Positions 1 to 12,284 are shown, numbered from the stretch's first letter. The stretch is DNA of 64,000 bases from Plectrocnemia conspersa (GCA_009617715.1 VTFK01000242.1:1-64000), one strand, 5' to 3'. Program-made: numbers and translations. The notes: a model not told the origin generated them from the letters alone.

Positions 1-44
1 CCAGCGGAGACGCGCATTGTTTTTTAGAACTATTCGAATTCTGT

Positions 45-480
45 ATAGAAGTGATGGTTTCTTTTTACTTCTTCGTTCAAAAGATCGAACTGATTGCAAT
101 AGAAGCTTGGTGTTATTTTTTGGCCAGGCTTAAAAGTTTCATAATGCAAAATCCCTTTACAATTCCACCATGCATACAAAATAACATTTTTACAGTGAGC
201 CCGGGTTTTGAAGAAGATTTTCTACTTGACCTTTTGATAACCACTTTTTCCTACGACGATTGTTGTCGTACAACACCCATTTCTTATCATAAGTTGTCAA
301 ATAATCGAAAAAATGGCAACTCAAATGCCTGATTCAGAAATTATTCGATATGCAGATACGCGCCGACTTATTTTCGGGAAACTTATACGCTTTGTTTCTG
401 GTCAAGTTTCTTGTCCAGCTGATGAATATTTTGAGTAGGATATACTTTCATTTCTGCAGTCAATGTAGCGTCGTTTATCT
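45..480 (-). pseudogene. mariner transposase fragment, decayed
   Basis: Read on the minus strand, this stretch encodes broken pieces of a Tc1/mariner-superfamily (mariner type) DDE transposase, the enzyme that cuts and pastes the element. Around 245-300 the frame gives YDKKWVLYDN followed by an Arg/Lys-rich turn and WLSKGQ. This corresponds to the mariner block that carries the first catalytic Asp (usual form TGDEKW). The Asp is still present but its neighbours are changed (G to Y, E to K). Upstream pieces (about 395-475) resemble the segment before this block, and downstream pieces (about 60-130, AWPKNN and following) resemble the next conserved block. Several stops and frame changes interrupt it, so it is dead. 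It probably continues past the left edge of the window. The family call is from motif recognition only. Confidence 0.7.
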
Positions 481-725
481 TTGCTGGTCTCCTACATCAA
501 GAACTATTCTTGATTTTGTTGATTTGTTTAAAATAATATTTAATATACACCAATCACTTCACAAATGATTTTTTGTCGTAGTTGCCAATATTTGTATTAG
601 AAATTCATATTTTGAATAAACTGAATAGATTATTTACTTAAAAGTTTTGCCATGGTAAATTTTTAAACCCATTTTTTTTAAATATTGGAATGTAGAGTAC
701 AGATTTAACATAAGAAGTATTAAGG

Positions 726-3100
726 CAGTGGTTCTTAACCGGTGCACCGCGAGCTTATTGCAAGTGCACCGCGAGAAAATTGGTAAAAACAAAAAATCCG
801 CAAAATAGTAAAATCTTAATGTTTCAATCAATTTGTATTTTATTATAGTCGTGATACCCCACAATGGATAAATTTATTACCAAACGAAATTGTGAATCAG
901 ACCAAAATATTAATGACCAAAATATTAATGACACTGGGAGTACAAGTGGAAGAAGTAGTGACGATGTTACTAGACATCATACGTCTCATGCAAAAGAAAA
1001 TATATCCAGTAAAATAAAAAAAATTAATGGACAGTATTCTGAAGAATATTTACGTTTCAGTTTTACTAGCATCAATGAGGAATGATATCACATTCCACTA
1101 TATGTTGTGTGTGGAGAAAAACTGTCCAATGGCCATGTATCCTGACAAGTTAAATCGCCACTTCACTACGAAGCACTCCGATCTTGCATCAAAAAGTAAA
1201 TATTACTTCAAAAAATTGTTAAGCATGCAGAAGAAACAAGCGAAATATTTTGAAAAAATTGTTAAAATTTCCGATAAGACACAACTGGCGTCATACAAGA
1301 TTGCTAAATTGATTGCTGTACAATTAAAACCACATACTATAACAAAGTCTCTAACTTTACCTGCATGTTGTGAAATAGGAAAAATTATGTTTGGTGATGA
1401 AGCAAAAAAGGAAATTATGAAAATTTTTCTTTCAAACGATACAATAAAAAAAATAATTAAATATGTCTGATGATATTGAGAAAACAGTTAACGATAAACT
1501 TTCCAAGCGATATTTTGATTTACAAGTCGACGAATCTATTGACATTAGCGGTAAGGCACAAATACTAAGATTCGTTCGTTTCATAAATGAAAACAAAATA
1601 GTGAATCAATATCTATGCTGCAAAGAACTTACCGAGCATACGACAGGACAAGATGTTTTTGATCTTATTTATTCATATTTAGAACAATTTAAAATATCAT
1701 GGGAGTTATGTGTAGGAATTTGTATGGATGGTGCTCCTTCAATGGTAGGCTCATTTAAAGAACTTGTAACCCTTGCAAAGACAAGAAAACCTAATATTAT
1801 ATCTACGCACTGTTATTTACATAGAGAATCTTTAGTTTCGAAAACATTACCAGCAGCACTAAAACCTGTACTAGATCAAGTTGTAAATATAGTGAATTTC
1901 ATAAAATCAACACGCATGTTTAAAAAACTTTGCATTTCTATGAAAGCTATGTACGAGTGTTTGCTTTTTCACACTGAAGTCAGGTGGTTATCTAAGGGTA
2001 AAGTTTTATGCCGATTCATAGAACTTAAGAATGAATTGGTAATCTTTTTTTCGAAATGAAGGTATGGATGACTTTGAAAAATGTCTTCAGAATAATGATT
2101 GGTATGCTAAAGTGGCATATTTAGCAGATATTTTTAATTACTTAAATAACGTTAACACAAGCATTCAAGGAAAAAACGAAAAATTCATGACATCCATTGA
2201 CAAATTGACAGGATTTCGGAAAAAAATAACTCTTTCAAAAAATCGAATAATAGAAAAAAAAGTAGATATGTTTTCTTCACTTAACGAAAACATTTCCAAG
2301 GTAATTATTTCCGCAATAATAGAACATTCAACTTTATTGGAAGAAAAGATTGCACATTATTTTTCATTCTTAAATATAGAAAATTATGACCGGATACGAA
2401 ATCATCAAATTAGTCTCATTGTCGACTGATCGTACTCTAAAAATTAAATTTTTCGAAATAACTATGAAGAATTTTTGGATTACTGTCCAAGAGGAATATT
2501 CAGTTCTTTACATGAAGGCATTGAAAATTTTGTTACAGTTTTCAATATCATATTTGTGTGAGCTTGGTTTCTCAACAACAACTAATATGAAAACTAAAAA
2601 ACGAGAAAGACAGAAAAAAATTTAAACGAAGAATTCAGGGTAACTACATAAAATATTCGACCTAATATTTCTGATATCTGCAAAAGCCAACAAGCTCAGG
2701 TATCACATAAATAAATTTTTGATCAATCATATAAATTCCATTATGTTAAGCAGGAACGTCATTTTGGGTAAACAAAGGGGGAAAAATGCACCACTTAGAT
2801 TTGCCACCCAAAGAGCACCTTTAAATATTAATACAAATATTTTTAATAAAACACGTAATTAAAAATTGGTTCTAGGGCAAACTTAACTAACTAAATTTAT
2901 TTTCAATACTTTTTATATAATTTAATTTAAAAAAATATGTAAAAAATTTGTATGTAATTTTGTATGTAACTATTATTTTTTTTAAATATGTAATAAAAAT
3001 TATGTCCACATATTTTTTTCGACCTTTGAATTCTGGTGCACCGACACTTTTTCTTATGATCAAAAGTGCACCGTGACTTTGAAAAGGTTAAGAACCACTG
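726..3100 (+). mobile_element. hAT DNA transposon, 2375 bp, with intact ends and 8-bp target duplication
   Basis: The element starts CAGTGGTTCTTAACC and ends with the exact reverse complement GGTTAAGAACCACTG. It is flanked by perfect 8-bp direct repeats TATTAAGG (718-725 and 3101-3108). Short terminal inverted repeats beginning CAG plus an 8-bp duplication are the hallmark of the hAT superfamily. A subterminal motif GTGCACCG occurs repeatedly near both ends (742-775 and 3032-3075) and could be a transposase-binding site. The interior carries a broken transposase (separate entry) on the plus strand. Ends and target duplications are undamaged, so insertion is fairly recent, but the coding part has several frameshifts. 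The element could only move if a transposase were supplied in trans. Confidence 0.93.
864..2625 (+). pseudogene. hAT transposase (ZBED5/SCAND3-like group), frameshifted
   Basis: The reading frame begins MDKFITKR at 864 and changes frame about four times (near 1060, 1465, 2060 and 2400), so no full protein is made. Domains in order: a BED-like zinc finger around 1100-1175 (LNRHFTTKH keeps the two His, but the first expected Cys appears as Tyr in HYMLC); the RNase-H-like catalytic core around 1515-2050, with QVDESIDISGKAQ holding the first Asp and GICMDGAPSMVGS the second; the STHCYLHRE and [13 protein letters not shown] blocks typical of this hAT group; and a C-terminal dimerisation remnant YLCELGFSTTT near 2550. 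Domesticated relatives of this group in vertebrates are ZBED5 and SCAND3. It lies inside the terminal repeats of the 726-3100 element. Group assignment is from remembered motifs; frame changes are seen directly. Confidence 0.88.
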
Positions 3101-3485
3101 TATTAAGGTATCAACAGTCTAGACGCGACTGTCGTAAAACTTATTTTTAAAAAAACATCAATAATTCTAGGAATACCTAATACATATATTACATATCTGC
3201 TATTATTAATACAAAAGTGACAATTTATTAGTATGCTGAATTAGAATTTTATTAATTTTATTTTGAGTGAAACGACGATATCTAAAAACTTAAAAAAAAA
3301 GCATATTCATTTTAAAAGTGCGAATTTTAATTACATAGATAAAATATTTTCTTTTTGTTAAAAAAATGGAACAATTTTATTGCAGTAGCATAAAATATAT
3401 TTTATTGGTGCAATCGTATCGTATCTTTTTTGTTTGCTAGATAGTAATATAAATAGATTTGTAATTTATATATCCTTCTTTACAG

Positions 3486-3641
3486 TCAATATACATATGC
3501 CTGAGCGTCGAGGTCCTCTGTCGTGTTTTGGATCGCAATCAACACATGTATATCTCTATTCCTCGTGTAACTAATCCACATTGAGTGCTGCATACAAGAT
3601 GCAGTAATTTCCTTGATCTGTTCATTCCATCTATTAGTGGA
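3486..3641 (-). pseudogene. C-terminal end of a non-LTR retrotransposon ORF (RTE-like)
   Basis: The minus strand is open for 51 codons ending in a TGA at 3486-3488. It reads TNRWNEQIKEIT near its start and EDLDAQAYVY at its end. The RW-N/D-x-I pattern followed by a short helical stretch and a stop resembles the extreme C terminus of RTE-type (and related) LINE polyproteins, usually written RPxxRWxDxI. The upstream frame is closed by a TAG at 3642-3644, and no reverse transcriptase motifs are visible next to it, so this would be a short 5'-truncated copy. A tail signal was not clear. The call rests on one motif and is tentative. Confidence 0.4.
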
Positions 3642-3659
3642 CTATCCTATTGCTTATTT

Positions 3660-5370
3660 CGCCTCAGTGCAACTGATCACACCTAGCTTCTTGAGAAACA
3701 GTTTATATACCTACAAATGTAGGTATTAGGAAATATAAACATAGAAATTACGGTGAAGCAGTAAATAAAATTTTACATTTTAACGTTTTTAATTTTCTTA
3801 TTATTATTAATATAACAATTACTATCAAAAATACATTCATTTGGATCATTTGCATCTTAATCTGTATAGTATTATATGATCTATGTGCATAATTTTCTGC
3901 TACGACTGTCACTGGACATAATTATACATATTGTACTCGCCTGTAATCCATTAACCCGTAATAATAATTGTAAAAATCGATACAGCTGAATTGTTCTTAT
4001 TTTTTATCTTTAACCATGTATCTAATTGGTGTTATTGGATGTTTTCGTGTAAAATTGACAGTGATACGCATTTCTTGACTTCTCTCGACAATTATTTAAA
4101 CATGATATCATTGGATCTTTTTTATTTTATTATATCAAAGTCAAATATAGGGCAAAATTCACATAAATATTTAAAAATTAAATACTTTTTCGTATTTTTA
4201 TTATTATTTGTAATAATATTTTTCATAATATTTAAATTAAGATAAAAATTTTTACTTAGACATAAATAAAATATAGCAAATTTACCCTATTCTTAAAAAA
4301 TAAAAATGAGACCAACACTCACTCTTTATGATATAATTATCCTCACAATAATAAATCTGAGGTCGTGAAACCAAGAGTATGATATTAAAAAATTCTAAAA
4401 GTTATTCTATCTTTAAAATTGTACCTCTTATGTTGCTGCATCAACTTTCCATTTGTATTTTCTACAACAGGAAGTACAAACTAAATGTGACTGGTTATCA
4501 ATGCTATGCTAAACACGTAAAATATTCATAGGGATAAGACTTGAGCGTTATTTTCCACTTCGTGAGAGATCCTTAAAAGTCACTTTTCCTGGAAATGCCA
4601 AAACAATCTGATATGGAGTATACCTATCTAAATTGACATTTATAATTAAATATTTCATCAAATAAATTAGTAACAACTTAGGATTTAATTTATAATTATA
4701 CCATCACTTTTTCAATTATAAAATTTATATTTAAATATGATTAATTATATTTTTTTTAAATTTGCATTGTCCATATTGACATTTAAGTAATCATTATTTA
4801 TACTATTATTGTTAATTAATCATAACTTTTCCAACCTTCTGCGTATACATTTTATTTATTTAAACCTACTTCCTGTTTTCCCTAAATAATCATGTAAAAG
4901 TAATAACTTATTCATTCATATCAATTCCATATGAATATATTATAATGGTTTCATCAACAAAAAGGTGCGCCCTACTTTTTTTTATTATTTGTGACATATT
5001 ATTTATATACAATATAAGCAATATGTGCTCCAATTTTTAACATTACGGTACATTAAATAGACACCTGTTCTGATTGATTTTTATAAATTTTACTTCTCAT
5101 TACCGATTATTTAAGTAACAGTTCTACCTATACCTTTATTTTGTAATTTGATTATCTGCTCACTGCTTTATTTACGTGCCGTTTTATTATCTGTAATCTT
5201 TATCTAGAATTCGTTTATTTGCAGTTTCCGTTAAATGTTGCTATTTAAACCATTACATTTCTGGCACTTGTATATTATTAAAAAAAATTAAGTAGTATAA
5301 GATCTTATTATGAGATACTTTATTGATACTGGCTTATGCAATTTTTCACTGTATTTAATCCACAGAATAA
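3660..5370. other. AT-rich DNA, no gene seen
   Basis: Very AT-rich with many stops in all frames. I see no coding region, transposon ends or RNA gene. The 84-codon plus frame at 3991-4245 is mostly Phe, Ile, Leu and Lys, as expected of AT-rich noise. Confidence 0.6.
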
Positions 5371-5374
5371 ATAT

Positions 5375-5860
5375 TTTCGGTCTGGCTCCGCAAAGGTTAT
5401 TGCGGGATAGCCAATCTCGTACACCGTCGAAAGATTGGTCGGTAAATTTTGACGAAAATTGGACGTAATCTCTCGGTTGACCCGTGAACTCTATATTTAA
5501 CCGAGTCGGCTACTACTACAAGGGGCAAGCAAACAATTTGACGGATCCCAGTAACGTAACAAGGTGTTTGCCAAACGGTCTACGACGTTCGTGGGGGGAC
5601 ACCCGCCCCGGGGCGATTCTATTGATCGGGCGCCCTCTCTTGGCCTACTTGTTTAGTTAACAGTGAAAATGTGTTACTTTCGAGAAGAGAGACTCCGCGG
5701 CGAAAAACCATTTTCCACCTGGAATTGCCGCAAATGCAGAATAAACTTTCGGAAAGCTGGAAGCGCACGAACGTGCGATACGCCAAACCCAGAGCTGACT
5801 GCTAACGTTGCCAAGTGGAAGTATTGCATCCGAATGGTGACGTAAGGGCGAGATTCGTTC
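5375..5860. other. G+C-enriched island, possible regulatory DNA
   Basis: About 480 bases much richer in G+C than the surroundings. It contains a perfect 12-base palindrome CGCCCCGGGGCG at 5604-5615. Overlapping frames of about 60 codons are open on both strands (5663-5845 plus, 5674-5862 minus), with no recognisable domain, as random G+C-rich DNA would give. It could be a conserved non-coding element or an unrecognised exon. I see nothing that decides between these. Confidence 0.3.
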
Positions 5861-6105
5861 AATTGAGTTATTCTTCGAATCTCATTCCATGTTATATTTA
5901 TGTACTTATGAAATTTCTAAAAAAAAAATGGACGTGATTATCTCCATTACTTATACTACCTTTGTATAATTTCTTATAATATATCATTTTAATGACACGA
6001 TATTTCTCCATGAGATTAGAAGACTGTTCTGTGATGATCGATCAGAATTATAATTATATAAAAATCACTAATTCCGAACTATAAATCACATAAATATCTA
6101 TATGT

Positions 6106-6165
6106 GATTTGAACCCAAGACTTTCAGGTCAAAACCAGCGATTTATACCACTCTATCGTACTAAT
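6106..6165 (-). other. tRNA-like (possible SINE head) remnant
   Basis: On the minus strand an A-box-like TAGAGTGGTATAAATCGCTGG stretch is followed about 25 bases later by a B-box-like GGTTCAAATC. That arrangement fits an RNA polymerase III promoter of a tRNA or a tRNA-derived SINE. The anticodon stem and the acceptor stem do not pair properly, so it is not a working tRNA. The mariner-type element at 6173 begins immediately beside it. Confidence 0.35.
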
Positions 6166-6172
6166 ATATATA

Positions 6173-6646
6173 CGAGGTGTAATCAATAAATACGGTGAAA
6201 AATTATTACGAACAAAGTAATAAGCTTACATCAAATTTGTATTATTCTTCTTCAAAATACTCTCTTCGCTAGCGATGCGCTTATACGTTGATTCCATGAC
6301 TGGAAGCATTTCTGGAATGCTTCTTTCGGAAGGACCTTCAGTTGCTTCGTCTTGTACGACTTGTAAACAGTCTTCAGAGTCACTACATTATCACCATACA
6401 CTGATTTTAACATTTCATGGACTCTTTGGCACATTTTTACAACTTCAAAACCTAATGTTGAGGCGTTGTTCGAAACACGGTAAACATGATCGCACTCTTC
6501 CGGTTTTAGAAGCCGGCACAACTTGTTCATACTTGACACTGACTATCTCAACGGATCAGGCTATCGGACTTATTACTTCAAATGGATGTAGCGTCAGCAG
6601 TTGCTACTATAAAAATTCATTCTCTATATTTTTTTATCATACCTCG
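6173..6646 (-). mobile_element. Internally deleted mariner-type element (MITE-like), about 474 bp
   Basis: The ends are imperfect inverted repeats, CGAGGTGTAAT at 6173-6183 and the complement of CGAGGTATGAT ending at 6646. Both are flanked by TA, the target duplication used by Tc1/mariner elements (6171-6172 and 6647-6648). The interior encodes a shortened transposase on the minus strand that joins an N-terminal piece directly to a C-terminal piece, so the catalytic middle is missing. It is non-autonomous. The deletion reading frame is described separately. Confidence 0.72.
6252..6539 (-). pseudogene. Mariner transposase with catalytic core deleted, 95-codon open frame
   Basis: A 95-codon frame starting MSSMNKL. 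Residues about 37-55 (VHEMLKSVYGDNVVTLKTVY) resemble the N-terminal helix-turn-helix region of mariner transposases, where the usual pattern is a helix followed by YGD and a Ser/Thr-containing turn. Residues about 67-85 (LKVLPKEAFQKCFQSWNQR) resemble the extreme C terminus, usually IPxxAFQxCFQDWxxR. The middle two thirds, including the DD34D catalytic triad, is absent without a frame break at the joint. A whole mariner transposase is about 345 residues. The product could at best bind DNA, and I treat it as a dead deletion derivative. Confidence 0.68.
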
Positions 6647-6899
6647 TATTTATTAAAAATAGAATGAAACCAATGTTTAATTAAATATTAAATAAAAAAC
6701 ATTTTATAATACTATCTAGTTTGAATATCTTTTGATGTGTTTTCTATATCTTAAAAAAATAAGATTGCTCGACTTCTCTTAAAATTTGTTGTTTCACACA
6801 CGTGTACATTGTTTATTTAGATTTTATACATAATTAGTCAAAATCACAAATACACAATGTTCTACATACTCTATCACTCACAATAGTCAGGAGGTTATT

Positions 6900-6934
6900 G
6901 TCCAGGGGGTATATGTCCAGGGTTAGTGTCCAGG
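6900..6934. repeat. Three spaced copies of GTCCAGG
   Basis: GTCCAGG occurs at 6900-6906, 6915-6921 and 6928-6934 with spacers of 8 and 6 bases. This is a short degenerate tandem repeat of roughly 14 bases. Confidence 0.7.
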
Positions 6935-7178
6935 ACCACGTAAATATGTACACATTAACTTTTTTATTCTTTTTTATAAACAAAGAATATCCCAATTTTA
7001 AAATTTGCTAAACCAAAACTTATACATATGATCTGAAGTACATATTTTTTTAACGTTCCTTAAAATGAGCTTATTTACTTTGAATGGTTTAGATTTTTAT
7101 ATCTCTTGCAATACGCAATCATTAAAAATAAAACTACATTTGCAATAAAACGACATTGGAGTTTAAACACTTCATTTT

Positions 7179-7191
7179 ATAGTATTATATA

Positions 7192-7224
<33 letters not shown>

Positions 7225-7255
7225 GTATTATATATTTTTAATATATATATATACA
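7179..7255. repeat. (TA)n microsatellite with duplicated flank
   Basis: A run of TA repeats is bracketed by two near-identical copies of an AT unit containing TATAGTATTATATATTTTTA (from about 7179 and from about 7222). This suggests slippage or duplication of a unit of about 43 bases. Confidence 0.85.
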
Positions 7256-7839
7256 CTAAACTTACAAAATTTTACTAAAATTACCAATAATTATGTATTT
7301 AAGTAGTAAATTTGTTTTTTACTACATTATATGAAATATTTATTTATATTTTAAAATATATCATTTTTATTATCATTTTATTTTTTATCAAGCACTTATC
7401 TAAAAAATATTATACATTAACTGAAAAAAACATTTATATACAACATATTTTTAAGGAAAAATATAATTTATTAATTTATTATTTAAGTACTTAGATATTT
7501 TTTAAATAGATATATAGTAAATATCTATTAACAGAAAAAACGAATACTAAATAAATTTTCTAATTTTTTGGAAAATTCCTTAAATTTTTCATTAATGTAA
7601 TTAATTATATTTTTCACCATTTAGTAAAATGACTTTTTTTAAATGTTATGAATTGTTATTTTAACGATATAATAACATTTCAATATTTGAAGCCTTTCTG
7701 TATACACCTATATAGTATATAAAATATATATATTTTTATTTTTTCTTTATAAATTCACTGGTGAGTTATACTGATCCAAACTTATTTTACGAACCAAAAC
7801 ACAGCTATGAGGTTTACTTTTAAAGAGTGTTTTTATTGT

Positions 7840-8110
7840 ACCAACTTTACGGAGCGCACTCGAGAGGCTCGTACGTATTTCAATTAATTTACAACTTCCC
7901 CTGGCAATATTTAATTACCGCATTAATACTATAGCGCAATATAAAAAAAGTTTGACCCTCGACTGGCGAAATTTTACAAGGCGATCGTTGCCGTAGTGGG
8001 ATTATGGCTCTTTGCGGTTTATGTTGCGCCAAGATTGAGGCAATTCAAAGTCATTAACGTGTCGAGGATCGGATGTAAAGTGGTGTTGTAACAAGTGTTC
8101 ATTGCGCTAC
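7840..8110. other. G+C-enriched island
   Basis: A block of moderate G+C in AT-rich DNA, with CGCACTCGAGAGGCTCGTACG near 7855 and a GCG-containing stretch near 7980-8030. There is no credible ORF or splice-bounded exon. Candidate non-coding regulatory DNA, by composition only. Confidence 0.28.
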
Positions 8111-8890
8111 CGCTTTACGTTAAATTTCTTGCGTATTATTATATTAAATAATATACAATTATGTTTATTCGACGCTGGGGGTGAAAGAAAATTAAGTGGA
8201 TTAGAAAGATCTGCTTTTCGCAAATTATACTTGCTCCGCATAATATTCAAATTATTTTTATAAATGACAGTTTATTATAAGCATGTACGTGACAAATGAT
8301 AATTTAATTCGTTACAACAGAGTTACGATATACACCTAAGTATAGTTATTACAATAATACCATATTGGATTCAGTGACTGAAAACATATTTTAAAAATAA
8401 TAATTAAAAATTATTTTATAATATATCTTGCAATCGCTAAATATTTTTTTAGAAAATATGTTTAATTTTTAATTATAAATTAATGGCTTAAATGTATATG
8501 TAGTAATATTTCTTATTATTAATTTAAATATATTATATAGTTGCTCTTTATATAAAGAGCGCATTGGTGAAAATAAATTGCCACTGCACATTTATAAAAA
8601 ATATAAATAAATTCAGAGATTCTACTATTCCTTATAATTTTATGTACTTATATTAGATTATCCCGAAATGATTATCGATTTTTAATATAACTACAAAAAT
8701 AACTTTCGAGTGCTTTTTTTTATTTTAATGATTAAATTTTCTTTTTAAGATATAACCATTTCTCAACTTAATTACATTTTTAAATTTAATTAGCAATATA
8801 TGCTAGAGGTTTTGATTAAAATATTTCGATAACCCACTTTTCGCATAGTCTGCATTTTGATTTATTGGGTTGAAGTATTGAATTGATCGA
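8110..8890. other. AT-rich DNA, nothing recognised
   Basis: No ORF, repeat ends or RNA gene seen. Confidence 0.55.
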
Positions 8891-8891
8891 A

Positions 8892-9050
8892 TTAAATGCT
8901 AGTTGTAGGACCATGGTGGTACATTACCCATTTCACATCTCCGGTTATCATATGATCGAGTAAAGGCAATTCAGCTTCAAGATCCAGAAGCTCTTGGGAT
9001 ATGTGGATACTCGCCGACTTTTTTCTTCGCTCAATTCGTGTGGAACCCAT
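8892..9050 (-). pseudogene. mariner transposase fragment (first catalytic block)
   Basis: A 52-codon open frame on the minus strand beginning MGSTRIERRKK and ending at a TAA. It aligns by eye with the mariner segment that runs from WVPHEL through the helix before the catalytic site. At residues 35-43 (ITGDVKWVMY) it has the first catalytic Asp of the DD34D triad, with the usual Glu after it changed to Val. About 15% of the enzyme remains. It differs from the fragment at 45-480 in sequence, so it is a separate insertion. No terminal inverted repeats were found around it. Confidence 0.75.
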
Positions 9051-9079
9051 ACATCATGTTTTCAAGCCTCGTAAATTTT

Positions 9080-9600
9080 TGGGCCTAATTTTTTTTAATT
9101 ATTGGAATGTGGAATTCAAAAGATATATTAATGGCCAAAACACCACTCATCGTTAAAACCTAATTTAAAAAAAAAACGATATTTATTATAATATGCACCG
9201 ATTCAATAGTGCATAACTGTTGAATCAGCTATGTTAATGTATGATTTAAATAGGGAGTTGCTTTAATTTCTCCAGTCAGTAAATCATGTCTATCTCTTCT
9301 AGTTTCCTACGACCTAATTTTTTGCTATCGTAATTTCAGAAAATAATTCGGAAACTACGCCCACTAAATATATTTTTTAGGTGTAGGTCATTGATATACA
9401 TTTGTAAATTAAATATACATAGTTAATAAAGCTCAAATATCAAGCGTATTACACTTAAAACACAACATTAAAGAAGCAATTTTCATAGCGAATCCATTAA
9501 TTTTAATATACAAAAATTCACCCTAATATACCCCAAAAATAAGCGTTTAATTCCTGTAACGCAATCTTACAAAAATCTATATGACTCATCGGCTTAAAAT
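9080..9600. other. AT-rich DNA, nothing recognised
   Basis: No supportable feature. Possibly non-coding remnant of the adjacent mariner copy. Confidence 0.5.
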
Positions 9601-9609
9601 AATAAAATT

Positions 9610-10240
9610 TGACCGTTTCTAGGCAATTTCACCTGTCGGACGATCGAATTGTTTTAAAGAAAACACAAAGACCTATTACTTTGAAAAAACATCTCGGAGC
9701 ACACCTTACCAATTCCCGGCGGGCAAAAAGAGCTTTCGCCGAAAGCCCTCCTTATCTTTATTTATTTACCGTTCGGAAATATTTGAAGCGTAACATAATG
9801 CCGGCTATTTAATTTGGGCTCGAGTGTCCGATCAAATAAAAACGATCAGGACTCGAGTGTGATCAGAATTAAATACAAGCACTACAGATCCTCGGACCCT
9901 CGTTTCCTTTACCTTGTTAGTTCCGGACCGTCTCGACGAACACTCGAGAGCCCCTTATGAAGGCGCCCGGGGCCGGGGGGCGCCCCGTTTTGTCATTTTC
10001 GCTGCTGATAAAATTTACAATCTCCCAGCAAACATTTGCGCACCGACGGGTCCCAAAGGCCCCATGAATCGAGCGGATGCACGCTAAAGGGCCCGGGGTC
10101 GAATAAATTTTCGGGTCCGTTTCGGTGGAAATTTTCACGGTGTCAAAGCCGTGTCGAAAAACACTGATTAGTCCAAACTGACGTGCGGTTACTGGATCGA
10201 ATTTACGATAATACCGTCGAAACCCTGCGGGTCACTATGC
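9610..10240. other. Large G+C-rich island
   Basis: One of the most G+C-rich stretches of the window. At 9962-9984 the 7-base arms GGCGCCC and GGGCGCC can pair around a G-rich loop. At 9819-9864 the motif CTCGAGTGT followed by GATC occurs twice, at 9819 and 9852. Short frames on both strands (9609-9812 plus, 9917-10138 minus) have no recognisable domain. It looks like candidate cis-regulatory DNA or a CpG-rich remnant. I do not see an exon. Confidence 0.35.
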
Positions 10241-10599
10241 AAACTGATGGTGAAAAAAATAAATGTTTTTTTATTGTGTATACACTAAATAAATGATCAA
10301 AAACGACGGGTGAAATACATTGAATCGTTTTTGAGATTTTTTCCTATATAAATACGGGCTTTGTTGTGGATAACAAACGCTTTTTATAAACGATATTACA
10401 GGTAGATTCAAAAGTTTTCTACCCAAGTATGCTATAAACGTGATACTGTAAAACAGTTTTTAAATTATTTTTATATAACATGATCCAGTAGTTGTTTATA
10501 TATCTATTATCTATTTGCTTTATTTAAAATTTAGTTTAACCATTAAAAATTCATAATATTTTTTTTATTAAAATATCCCTTATAAACCGGTTTTAAATG

Positions 10600-10786
10600 A
10601 TTGTGTAAGGGTTTCTCGAAAAAAATTCCTAATTAAGAATTCTCATTTAGCTAATTTCTTGATCATTTTCATAGAGCTTTATTTTGTTAAAACTTAAATT
10701 TGTATGAATATTTTTTTAATATTTCACAACTGATTTTTTAATGCAGCGGTTATAAAACATTTAAAAAAATATTTTATTGTCTACTG
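10600..10786 (+). repeat. Dispersed repeat family R, copy 1, left part
   Basis: Left arm of the first copy of an unrecognised interspersed repeat, split from its right part (12285-12880) by the hAT at 10787-12276. Resemblance to the upstream arms of the copies near 24.8, 35.1 and 49.8 kb is seen in AATATTTTT runs and the sequence just before the hAT (ending ATTGTCTACTG). The corresponding uninterrupted site in copy 4 reads ATACTGATGTATAAG. Confidence 0.5.
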
Positions 10787-12276
<1,490 letters not shown>

Positions 12277-12284
12277 GTCTACTG

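Larger units (their letters stand above)
6650..7840. other. AT-rich DNA with two small repeats, no gene
   Basis: No coding region seen. It holds a GTCCAGG-based mini-repeat near 6900 and a TA microsatellite near 7200 (separate entries). The plus frame at 7312-7494 is compositional noise. Confidence 0.6.
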
